A stretch of 64,000 nucleotides of DNA from Pomphorhynchus laevis. Its lineage: Eukaryota > Acanthocephala > Palaeacanthocephala > Echinorhynchida > Pomphorhynchidae. The stretch's first letter is position 1. Every line of letters begins with the position of its first letter. Location of the stretch: the NCBI GenBank assembly GCA_012934845.2, contig WNNJ02001167.1, forward strand, positions 105,698 through 169,697, read 5' to 3'. The notes under the pieces are model-generated. The model did no database searches, was not told the origin of the DNA, and saw only the letters and a list, made by a program, of their open reading frames with translations. The position numbers and the translations under genes were made by a program. Shown here piece by piece: positions 21,593 through 32,210 of this stretch.

Positions 21593-23940
21593 TCGACCGC
21601 CCCTCTTCCACCGTTTCCACGCGGTTCATCAACATTCTATCCAACTACAATAAAAGCTTATCTCAACTGTTCCCACACATATCCATGGCGGGGAACTGAA
21701 CATTATAGCTGTCACCGATCATTTTGCTGTATACACCTCACTGTCCATTTCCGATCCTGGTCCATCTGATCACTTCCTCGTCACCCTTGATCTCACTCAC
21801 AACCACACCCCTCCTCACACACCTACAATCCTACGTCGCCCTTGTACAAATCTTAATATCTCCCTTCTCCGCTCTGCCTTATTTAAATCGGCTCCATCCT
21901 ATCCCAAAATAACATATTCCTCTCCTCATGGTTTGATATCCAATGCCTACTCTCAAAGCGTTGACTCCGCCATGCTTTTCGAGTCTATCACCGCTCTCTC
22001 AGACGTGATTTCCGCTCGATCACTCCGTCTTCCAGTGATTTCTATGCTGCACTTCGCCGGTCTCCCCTTAACCTACTACGTACCAAATGCAACTCCTTGT
22101 GGCAGCAAAAAATCATCACTTCATTCAACTCTAAGACTCTCCGGCATAATTTAACTCAATCCTTGCTCGCTCCTCTTCGCTTTGCAACATCAATCCCCAT
22201 GATTATTCGTCATTTATCCAGACCAAAGTATCCACGTTGCTCTCTCACACCCCGGTCTCCATCTAACCAACTCTGCCCCGCCTAGCCTCATCCTCCTGAG
22301 CTATTTAATCTTCTCCCTGTCTCAACTTCCGAAGTCTCATCTGTCCTCATGTCTTTGTCCATCAAAACCTTACCTGCCGATCCCCTGCCTACTCACATAC
22401 TTAAATTCATATGCTCATTGATATCCCCTTTTCTCACACTTTTGTTTAACTCGTCCATCCGCAGTCGTATATTCCCTTCACACTATAAATCCGCAATCGT
22501 TCGTACCTTCTTAAGAAACAATCGCTCGACCCCTCCCTTCCTTCTAGCTATCGCCTCATTTCACTGCTCCCTACTCTTTCTGAGTTCTTAGAACGACTAA
22601 TCTTAATACAGATCAACGCTTATCTCTCCTCATCCAATCTGTACCCTCTTTTCCAATCCGCTTTTTGTTCTAATTAATCCACAGAAATCGCCTGCATGAA
22701 AGTTTACAACGACTTACTCATTTCTCGAGACAAGGCTCTATATAGTGTTCTCATCTCCCTCGACCTCTCCTCCGCCTTCGACATTGTCGACTACCCTGTC
22801 CTTCTTTCTCGCCTTCGTTCTGACTACGGCTTTTCTTCTTCCTCCGTAGCATGGTTTGCCTCATATCTATCCGACCGTTCTTTTCGCGTCTGTTCTAATT
22901 CATTACCCCCTCCCATCCCTGTTTTTTGCGAAGTCCTACTAGGTTCAGTCCTATGGTCCCCTGCTTTTCTCTCTTCTGCTTGGCGATCTCTGTCCGTTTA
23001 TCAAACCTTACTCTTTTAACGTCATGCAATACGCCGATGACATTATCATCTATGCTCATCCACCCGCCCATCGCATACACGATATCGGCATTTCTCCCTA
23101 GAATTGTCTTTTTTATATCTACAAACGTCTCTCCAATCTCCATCTCGTTCTAAACCCCGACAAGTCCAAAATGATGTGGATCCTCCACCGTAAACCAAAC
23201 ATATCTCCTCCCACTGTATATTTTGCCTCATCGATCATCCCCATAGTCCACAATCTCACTTTCTTAGGCTTCCATTTCGATGATCACTTTTCCCTTAAAC
23301 CCTTCGTCCGTGACAAGGTCCGCTCGTCTAACTTAATTCTCCGTGACATCCGCCGTATCCGCCCCCTTATCGACTTCCGTTCTTATATGTATCTTCTTGA
23401 ATCGCTTCTCTTCCCTGAAATCGATTACTGCCTTAGCCTTTTCGCAACTTCTCCAAAATCCATCATCATAGCCCTACAACGAATTACTAACTCGTCAGTT
23501 CGAGTGCTCTTTCGTCTCCGTCGCTTCGATCACACATTCACATATCTTGCCCAACTCTGCTGGTTCACCATCTATATCCGCATCAAACTCCGCCCTCTTC
23601 TTGTAACTGTTTGTCTTATCGCTGTCGGCTCCCCATCGTTCATCAACCTTCCTTTCTTAGACGACACTCGCCCCACCTCGCTATCGCTGCGTTCCCGTCA
23701 TACCCTCTTACTCCACGTTCCTAATTACTCCAACAACTACGGTATCCGTTCTTTCCTCGTCGCCGCCCCGCTCGCCTGGAATCAACTCCCTCTCGACGTC
23801 CGCCGCGCTTCCTTCATTTATCACATTCATACACCTCCTCCGTTCACACCTTCTCAACACATAATTTAAATTTTTGTTTGTTCTGGTCACGTAAGCGCGC
23901 TGGCACGCATTCGCCACGTTAAAATAAATCTTTTTTATAT
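21593..23940 (+). mobile_element. CR1/L2-like LINE, 5'-truncated copy c, with TSD
   Basis: Plus-strand copy starting in the endonuclease domain (RLDRPSST region) and running through the linker, RT (SLDLSSAFDIVDYPVL; the later YADD block is out of frame), thumb (NLTFLGFHFDDHFSLKPF, 23171-23869) and C-terminus to the 3' UTR. The UTR holds the family hairpin GCGCGCTGGCACGC (23895-23908) and an A/T-rich end. It is flanked by the 10-bp TSD ATGATCCGCC, so the insertion is a normal target-primed one. Several frameshifts. Confidence 0.9.
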
Positions 23941-24170
23941 ATGATCCGCCGAATTGCGTTAACTACTTTCTGAGTGTCTATTGATGTGAACAATGATTCT
24001 ATGTCTACAGTTGCTAACATATTATCATCTTGTTCCTTTTTTGTTTTGTTAAAATATCGTGTGAAGTCATTAGTGCTACTAATGAATAAATAAATGAATA
24101 AATAAATAAATGATTCTTTTAAATAACAAAATAATGTTAAGTACATCAACAGGGACAACAACAAAAATTT
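23941..24170 (-). mobile_element. Penelope-like element P1, RT N-terminal part
   Basis: The continuation of P1 beyond the LINE c insertion. The minus strand reads SSTNDFTRYF, then LATVDIESLFTSIDTQKV (the first catalytic aspartate block of PLE RTs) and NAIRRII. It begins about 24080; an (AATA)n run at 24084-24113 marks its 5' limit. The first 10 bases are the right copy of the TSD. Confidence 0.8.
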
Positions 24171-24199
24171 AATTCATCTTATAACTTCAAATTTCTAGA

Positions 24200-26240
24200 G
24201 GTCTTCACCACTTCTTCATGGCCTCAGATCCAGGGGGATCTGAGGCCCCCTAACCGATCCAACACGCCGCTTTCCGACTGAACCACCCGGGATCTTTCAC
24301 ATCCCGAAGAATCCAATCGGCGCAGACTATGTTGGGTAAACAAAAGACGATGAGCTTAAGAAACCTTAGCCTTTGCTCTGGGGGACGTTCTCTCGAAAAG
24401 AAGACTAATCTCGAGATAGCCCAAGTGCCCCAAAGACGCAACTAAGTTTTCCCTTTCAATGACAGGTGCTGAGTCCGTTCCAGGGCCCACCTAGCTTTCT
24501 TCAGGATACGCTGAAGTCTATCCAGATCAGCTTTCTCCGACTAGTCCACCGTAACGGTGAACCCCATGTATTTTACTTGACATGTAAAGGTAAGGGGGTG
24601 GTTTAGAGGCAAATATAGTGGAGAGTGCAAGAGTGATAGTCTCTTAAGTTTTTTCTTTGTTGCAGGAAGGCCATGAAAGACTACCACCTGCGATTTTGCG
24701 GAGTTTAAAATAAGATTGGATTGGGGTAGCTGGTCTTTTAATCTTGAAAAGAAACGGCTGATATCAGAGACTACGTATTTACACCTGCGTTCAGTGAACA
24801 GGGCTGTAGTGTCATCAGCGTACACCACTAGACGTTGTTCACGTTTGAATATTTTAAATAGGTTAATGGAAGCAGCAAGATATAAGATAGGAGAAAGAGG
24901 GGAGCCTTGAGCCACACCCGTAATTAGGTAGAACTGACGCGCATCAGGGTCGTCTTCATAGTAAAATCGCTTGGTATACAGCAGAATTTCCACCCTGTTC
25001 ACAATTCTTGCAGGCAACCCGAGGGACCTGAGAGAAGAGATCACAAAGGGAACGGAGATGCAGTCAAATGCAGCAGAAAAGTCAAGGAAAACAGCAACAA
25101 CAAGACGATGGCTATTATCTCGACAAAACTGCTTCACCTCACCAACTGCTGAATGGACCGAGCAACCTTTGACGAACCCATGAAAACCTGGAGGGATCAA
25201 ATTACGCCTACTCAGATAGTCGTGGATTTTACGCGCAAGCGCTTTTTCGTAAATCGACACCAGGGCATTTTGAATCGAAATGGGTCGCAGATCTTTAGGG
25301 CATGAGCAAGATTTTTTCTTAGGAATAAAAACACGCATACTAATATTGATGCCTGCTACATCGGATGGGGAGGCTAAAAGCATTGTGACGGCCACCTCCC
25401 TAATCTAATCGGCTGTCAAAAGCAGACAGACACGTGAAGAAAGTGGAGCGTCGGATTTGGAGGTGCCAGGAAGTAGACCCCTATGGAGATTGCGTGGCTC
25501 CATAGTTGTGTAGGGTTAGTGACTCCTCTAAAATGTTTTCAAGGCCTATCTTGCCTATCCAACATAATGCCCTATCCTTCCAACACACAAATTTCTCCTT
25601 CTTGAATATCTTCCAAAAGTAAGACTGAGAAGGTCTAGATGAGCAATCCTCGCCCTATCCCTTCCCAGCTGGAACCTATATCTAGTACTCCGGTATTCAT
25701 TCAAAAGGGCCTGTCTGGCGGAAGCAGAGAGATTAGGAAGGTTCAGCAATTTAGCTAGAACCTTGAGTTTTATCGGAGTGGGATTGAATAAGCGACCTTT
25801 ATAGGTAGTCGATAGAATCGCGGTAGCTTGCGAAAAGAGGTAGGTATTAAGTTCGGTTAAACTCTCATTTACTATTCTGGGGAAGAGTTGGATAGCCGCC
25901 TGATAGAAGGCCACTCTGATCGGATCAAAGTGAAACTTTCTTCTAAGCAACGTATCCTCCTCTATCCGCCAACGAAAATGGTCACGAGAGGTGGACAGTT
26001 GTTGACGCTACTTCTCCATACAGAGGGCTTAAGCAACAACCTCGAGTGAAGCAGTAAAATGTCGAGGATAGAATTTGTAGATATGCAATGAAATGTGGGG
26101 ACGGTGGTTTGTGAATAAGATAACTGTTCCTAGCTATGCAAAGTGATGCGTTGATCCAACGACCAGTTGGAAAACGCCGTCGCGAGGAAAACGGCGAAAC
26201 ATCACTCTCCATCCGAAACATAGACGGAAATTTTCAAGTT
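24200..26240 (-). mobile_element. R1/LOA/Jockey-like LINE (LINE 2), ORF2 RT and 3' part
   Basis: The minus strand holds the pre-RT region (25950-25555), then a clean 284-codon RT frame (25395-24541) with RPISIQNALVSIYEKALA, VAVFLDFSAAFDC (first catalytic Asp), GVAQGSPLSPILY and LVVYADDTTALF, followed by the connection region KSQVVVFHG. The C-terminal part continues in other frames to about 24240 (RAWALERTQ-like, then WAISRLVFFSRER). The rest of the element (endonuclease start and ORF1) is at 29028-31437, separated by LINE copy g. Confidence 0.85.
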
Positions 26241-26245
26241 GTCCA

Positions 26246-29027
26246 CACCCGTCCAAAAATTCGATGGCGCTCCATCTCTCCTATGTGTCTTCTCCACTAG
26301 ACTCTTTCGCCACAGCACACGGTTTCCGCCTCGGTCTCCTCAACACTAGATCTATTCTCAATAAATCCGATCTTATCCTCAACCTATTCACCAAGCAATC
26401 CATCGATCTCTTCTGCCTCACCGAATCCTGGCACTCAGATTCCGACGACCTTTCCATTCACCGTCTGCTCTCTACCGGTTGCTCCCTAGTCGAATCCGCC
26501 CGCCCCCTCAGCTCATGCCCTTCTAAATCCTCTAATCATGGCGGCATCGTCGCATTCGCGCGTCACCCAGCGTCTCTTCGCAAAATCAATCCCCTTTCAG
26601 TCCTTGCTCTTTTGAGTTGCTCACTTGTCGTTATTCTAACCCGATCACTCTAGATCTCGCCATTGTATACCGTCCTGGTTCATCAGCTCCTACAGCCTTA
26701 TTTTTTACCGAACTCGCTGACCTCCTTTCTCATTGTTCTTTGTCCTCAATCCCTTCACTCGTTCTAGGCGACTTCAATATCCGCCTAGACCGCCCCTCTT
26801 CCACAGATTCCATCCGCTTCATCAACATTCTATCCAACTACAATTACAAACTAATCTCCACTGCCCCCACACATATACTTGGTGGGGCACTCGACATCAT
26901 CGCTGTCCCCGATCATTTTGCTGCCTACACCTCACTGTCCATCTCTGATCCTGGTCTATCCGATCACTTTCTTATCACCCTTGATCTCACTCGCAACCAC
27001 ACCCCTCCTCACACACCTACAATCCTACGTCGCCCTTGGAGAAATCTTGACCTCTCCCTTCTCCGCTCTGCCTTACTCAAATCGTCTCTATCATTACCCA
27101 CAATAACATATTCATCTCCTCACGATCTCGCCTTTCTTTTCGACTCTGAACTCACATCCACTCTCGATATTCTCTTGCCCTTCAAGTCTCACCAACACCG
27201 TCGCTTGCACCGTGCCCCATGGTTTGACATCCAATGTCTACTCTCAAAGCGTAAACTCCGCCATGCTTTTCAAGTCTATCACCGCTCGATCACTCCGTCT
27301 TTCCGTGATTCCTATCTTGCTCTTCGCCGGTCTCATCTCAACCTACTACGTACCAAATGCAACTCCTTCTGGCAGCATAAAATCATCACTTCATTCAACT
27401 CTAAGACTCTCTGGCATACTTTTAACTCAATCCTGGCTCGTTCCTCTACGCCGTGCAACATCAATGCTAATGATTATTCGTCATTTCTCCAGACTAAAGT
27501 ATCCACGCTGCTCTCTCACACCCCGGTCTCCATCCTATCCCACTCTGCCCCGCCTAGCCTCATCCTTCCGGAACTCTTTCATCTTCTCCCTGTCTCACCT
27601 ACAGAAATATCATCTGTCCTCATGTCCTTGCCCAACAAAACCTCACCTGCCGATCCCCTGCCTACCCACATATTAAAATCTATATGCTCATCGATATCCC
27701 CATTTCTCACAACCTTGTTTAACTCGTCCATCCGCAGTCGTATCTTCCCTTCACACTGGAAATCCGCAATCGTTCGTCCCCTCCTTAAAAAACAATCGCT
27801 CGACCCCTCCCTTCCTTCTAGCTATCGCCCCATTTCGCTACTCCCTACTCTTTCTAAGCTCTTAGAACGCCTAATCTTAATACAAATCAACGCTTATCTC
27901 TCCTCATCCAATCTGTACCCTCCTTTCCAATCCGCTTTCCGCTCTAATCACTCGACAGAAATCGCATGCATAAAAGTGTACAACGACTTACTCATTTCTC
28001 GAGACAAGGCTCTATATAGTGTTCTCATCTCCCTCGACCTCTCCTCCGCATTCGACATTGTCGACCACTCCGTCCTCCTTTCTCGCCTTCGTTATGATTA
28101 CGGATTTTCTTCCTCCTCCGTAGCATGGTTCGCCTCATACCTATCCGACCGTTCCTTTCGCGTCTGTTCTAATTCATCATCCTCCCCTCCCATCCCTATT
28201 TTTTGCGGGGTCCCACAAGGTTCAGTCCTAGGTCCTATGCTTTTCTCTCTTCTGCTTGGCGATCTATCTCCGTTTATCAAACCTTACTCCTTTAAGGTCA
28301 TGCAATACGCCGATGACATTCTAATCTATGCTACTGCACCCGCACATCGCATACACGATATCGGCATTTCTGCCTCCAACTGTCTTTCTTCTATCTACAA
28401 ACGTCTCTCCAATCTCCATCTCGTTCTAAACCCCGAAAAGTCCAAAATAATGTGGATCCTCCCCCGTAAACCAAACATATCTCCTCCCATTGTTTCTTTT
28501 GCCTCATCGATCATCCCTATAGTCCACAATCTCACTTTCTTAGGCTTCCATTTCGATGATCACCTTTCCCTTAAACCCTTCGTCCGTGACAAGGTCCGCT
28601 CGTCTAACTTAATTCTCCGTGACATCCGCCGTATCCGCCCCCTTATCGACTTCTGTTCTTGTATGTCTCTTCTTTCATCGCTTCTTTTCCCTAAAATCGA
28701 TTACTGCCTTAGCCTTTTCGCCAATTCTCCAAAATCCATCATCCTACCCCTACAACGAATAATCAACACCGCCGTTCGAGTGCTCTTTCGTCTCCGTCGC
28801 TTCGACCACACATCCACATATCTTGCCCAACTCTCCTGGCCCACCATCCACATCCGCATCAAACTCCGCCTTCTTCTCGTTACTTTTCGTCTCATCGCTG
28901 TCGGCTCCCCATCGTTCATCAACCTTCCTTTCTTAGACGATACTCGCCCCACCTCGCTATCGCTTCGTTCCTGTCATACCCTCTTACTCCACGTTCCTAA
29001 TTACTCCAACAACTACGGTCTCCGAGA
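26246..29027 (+). mobile_element. CR1/L2-like LINE, best copy (g): ORF2 endonuclease and RT
   Basis: A nearly intact ORF2. The APE-type endonuclease spans 26264-27000: LGLLNTRSIL, DLFCLTESWHSD, VYRPGSS, VLGDFNIRLD, ALDIIAV and the terminal LSDHF. The RT spans about 27780-28450: SYRPISLLPTLSKLLE, SLDLSSAFDIVDHSVL, GVPQGSVLGPMLFSLLLGDL and VMQYADDILIYA. The thumb follows (NPEKSKIMWI, LTFLGFHFDDH). One frameshift splits the endonuclease: the frame 26264-26653 overlaps the 804-codon frame 26617-29031. The 3' end is missing: the protein stops at NNYGLR, about 40 residues before the C-terminus seen in copy d, and no 3' UTR or tail is present. Both ends abut LINE 2 coding sequence. Confidence 0.92.
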
Positions 29028-29460
29028 CTGAGAGGTTTACTGTTCTTACTAAGGGAAACTCCCCTGGAAGTTAGTAGTTTAGCAAAAGTGAGGACCTTAA
29101 AGAGCACTTAACTAAGATCAAGAGTTCTTGAGATGAAGAGGAGTGAGGTGGGGTTATGTACGGAGTATAGTGGGTGTAGATGTACTTAGAGATAAATCGA
29201 GTAATGTTCTGGGGGAGACGGGTAGACCGCGTCTCCTAAACGACATAGCATCTGCATCTCTATCAGATAGAAGTCTAAGGGCAGAAGCACCTCCCGAGTT
29301 CCACTGAAGGATATTCGGTGAGAAATGATCTCGAGTACTCTGCATTGTGATGGACTAGTTGGATTAGGGGATTGCAAACCTAGACAGAACTAGGTGCAGA
29401 GAGGTTTCCATTCCCGCCACCAGCCCTGTCCAGGGTAGGAACTTGCCCCTGGGCAATGTC
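29028..29460 (-). mobile_element. LINE 2, start of ORF2 (endonuclease N-terminus)
   Basis: The minus strand from 29345 reads HFSPNILQWNSGGASALRLL, the typical opening of an APE endonuclease (I-L-Q-W-N-x-x-G). About 65 codons survive before the joint with LINE copy g at 29027/29028. Confidence 0.7.
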
Positions 29461-30599
29461 TTCATTTCCCCGATTGTAGGTCGTATTCGCCTTAATCATC
29501 TTCCCAAGCTTTAGAGAGGGGACGGGATTGGCCGAAGCCCCCTCTTTTTAGATGTTGGCACTACCGATTGAACTGGAATGGACGGCGACTGATACAGGGC
29601 CGAAAAAAGTGATTGAACCAAAAGCTCAGTCTGTTTCTTAGATTCGGCATCTCTTAAGTCCATAATCTTTATTAGCTCGGAATCAGTCAAACTTCTTGAG
29701 TTAGTTGGGGCCGAGGAGGCCGCCGCATCGGAGTAGGATACTAGAATATTAGAGGCCGAAGTGGGAAACATATTAATGTACTTTTTGAAGGTAGCACAGT
29801 TTCTGCTCAATGCAGGGTGTGGACCTCCACAATTGGAGCATGAGGATGGAGATCTGTATATTTGCATGAAGATTAGCCACACAGCCCACATGTAGCAGGG
29901 AGGGAGCAACTGGAGGCCCAGTGTCCCCACTTATGACACCCGCTACAGTGAGGGTAGGTTTTTTCTTCTCTCCCCACGATCCGGAATCTAAGGTAAAAAC
30001 CCATAACAGGGTTGGATGTTGTTTTATCTAGTAATTCTGCTTGCCCCAAGGCAGCCGAGCAGAAGCCAATGTCGAGAGGGAAACCATTCTTACCCAACAG
30101 GGTGTGAATGTTAGATAGTTTGTACATGTTTTTTTAGTAATTTGACATCCTCCTCTTCAAGATGAGTTGGTAGATTACTAATTTTGAGAGAAGCCAGTAT
30201 AGGTTTACATTCGAAAGTTGCAGTATCACTAAAGTTCTTGTCGCAGTAGTTATTGTAACTATCCAGGATGTCCTGGGAAGGGAAATATATCCTTATTCCA
30301 ATTTCACAATAAACAACGGCGTTAATGATCACTCGATTCCTGAGAGTTGATGCAAATTCGCGTAGAAATCTATTATAAAGCATGTGCCTCTCTATAGGCT
30401 TTTTAAGAGTTATAATACCCAAATTAATCATTTCGGGGATAGGGGGAAGTAATTTCCTTTTACAGGAACAACAGAAATGTTACTCACCTTTGTTCCGGAT
30501 TTAATATGACAAGAATATACCTCTTTGCCGTCCAAAATATTAGAATTTTTTATCGTTTTTGCTGCAAAATCGTTTGAGTTGTAAATGATTGACCTCCGT
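29461..30599 (-). mobile_element. LINE 2, ORF1 second (downstream) copy with CCHC knuckles
   Basis: The minus strand holds a gag-like ORF1: the region LGIITLKKPIERHMLYNRF (30431-30111), then MYKLSNIHTLLGKNGF, then knuckles CSGCHKWGHWASSC (C-x2-C-x4-H-x4-C) and CSNCGGPHPALSRNC, and a tail ending SKKRGLRPIPSPL (stop at 29511). R1/LOA/Jockey-group LINEs carry such an ORF1, which binds the element's RNA. Two or three frame changes. The N-terminal two thirds duplicate 30600-31437. Confidence 0.8.
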
Positions 30600-31437
30600 C
30601 ACTGTTCATTTTCGTCAAAATTAGAGTTCATTTTCGTCACAATTGGAGCATGAGGATGGAGCCAAGCACTTATTACCACAATATGTATCTTTGCATGAAG
30701 ATGAGCAACCCACCTCACATGTAGCAGGGAGGGAGCAACTGGAGGCCCAGTGCCCCAACTTATGACAACTGCTACAGTGGGATAGGTGTATTCTTCTCTC
30801 CCCGCGATCCAGAATCTAAGGTTAAAACCCATAACAGGGTTGGAGGTTGTTTTATCTAGTAATTCTGCTTGCCCCAAGGCAGCCGAGCAGAAGCCGATGT
30901 TGAGAGGGAAACCATTCTTACCCAACAGGGTGTGAATGTTAGATAGTTTGTACATGTTTTTTATTAATTTGACATCCTCCTCTTCAAGTTGAGTAGGTAG
31001 ATTACTAATTTTGAGAGAAGCCAGTATAGGTTTAATTCGAAAGTTGCAGTATCACTAAAGTTCTTGTCGAAGTAGTTCTTGTAACTATCCAGGATGTCCT
31101 GATAAGGGAAATATATCCTTATTCCAATTTCACTATAAACAACGGCGTTAATGATCACTCTATTCCTGTGAGTTGATGCAAATTCGCGTAGAAATCTATT
31201 ATAAAGCATGTGCCTCTCTATGGGCTTTTTAAGGGTTATAATACCCAAATTAACCATTTTGGAGATAAGGGGAAGTAATTTCCTTTCCTCAGAAACAACA
31301 TAAATGTTACTCACCTTTGTTCCGGATTGAATATGACAAGAATATACCTCTTTGTCGTCCAAAATATTAGAATTCTTTATCGTTTTTGATGCAAAATCGT
31401 TTGAGTTGTAAATGATTGATCCTCCGTCACTGGTCAT
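30600..31437 (-). mobile_element. LINE 2, ORF1 first copy (tandem partial duplicate)
   Basis: The minus strand from 31437 reads MTSDGGSIIYNSNDFASK and on to the first CCHC region, then breaks into the start of the next copy near 30600. It is about 95 percent alike to the second copy. So the 5' 800 bases or so of the LINE are present twice, head to tail. The start coincides with the end of the inverted PLE piece at 31430. Confidence 0.8.
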
Positions 31438-32210
31438 TTTTTGTAAAAAAAACTATCTTTTTTATGTTGGAGTTGTGCACGTTTTCCACAATTCGTTTAT
31501 GTTCTTCCAATGTTATCGGCTCGTATGTAGAAATGTTCAGTTGCCGCAGTGCCTCCTGACTGTATTCACATTCAGACCAGATCACCACCTTATTTATTTT
31601 ATCAGATTTCGTTATCCTAATTTTTCTGTTTGCTCGTAGTTGTTGAAGGGCTTTCAGCTTTTCATTGCTTATACTCTGACCTTTGTAATTATTAGGCCTC
31701 ATGTGTATATATGTTTTCATGATGTATTTGTTAAGTGAAGACTTTACTATCGATTTATCATTCGTTTTTTCCAGCTTTGACATGCACCTATAGACCGTAG
31801 ATCTTAGTGTTGTGTAAAATTTAAATCGATTGAATTAGTGATTAAATGGAACGAAATTAAATCCGAGTGATAGAGCCCCAATTTGAAATGGTGATAAAGT
31901 CTCATTCGATAAGTTAACGACGCTGCTCATGTCTGTTAGATTGTTGATTTGCCAACGTCTCCTTTATGAAATCGTCGTAATCGCTTGAGTCTCAGATTAC
32001 TAATGTCAGATAGTTGTATGCGAGGCGATCGAGTTAATTTGCGAAGCTTCTTAAGTTTTTTGAGTGCATTTTTCATATTCTGAATTATTAGGAGGATCGT
32101 TTATACAGCGTTCAGCATGTGCGTAAAAATCTCTTAGTATTTGGGTAAGCCTCGTTTCGGCATTTTCGAGTGTGTTATTGATGACGCAGTTTCCCAGCAG
32201 TATGCGATTG
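31430..32210 (-). mobile_element. Penelope-like element P2, inverted 5' part
   Basis: The minus strand from about 31930 reads LSPFQIGALSLGFNFVPF, then (31783-31427) KLKALQQLRANRKIRITKSD and VVIWSECEYSQEAL. This is the N-terminal part of a PLE RT, with the K-A-D/S-K-type block before RT motif 1. The remaining P2 RT runs on the opposite strand from about 32215, so the 5' part is inverted relative to the 3' part. Confidence 0.75.

Noticed and set aside
24225-24330. A tRNA-like segment (GGTGGTTCAGTCGG on the minus strand)
   Set aside because: No B box. The segment continues the C-terminal coding part of LINE 2.
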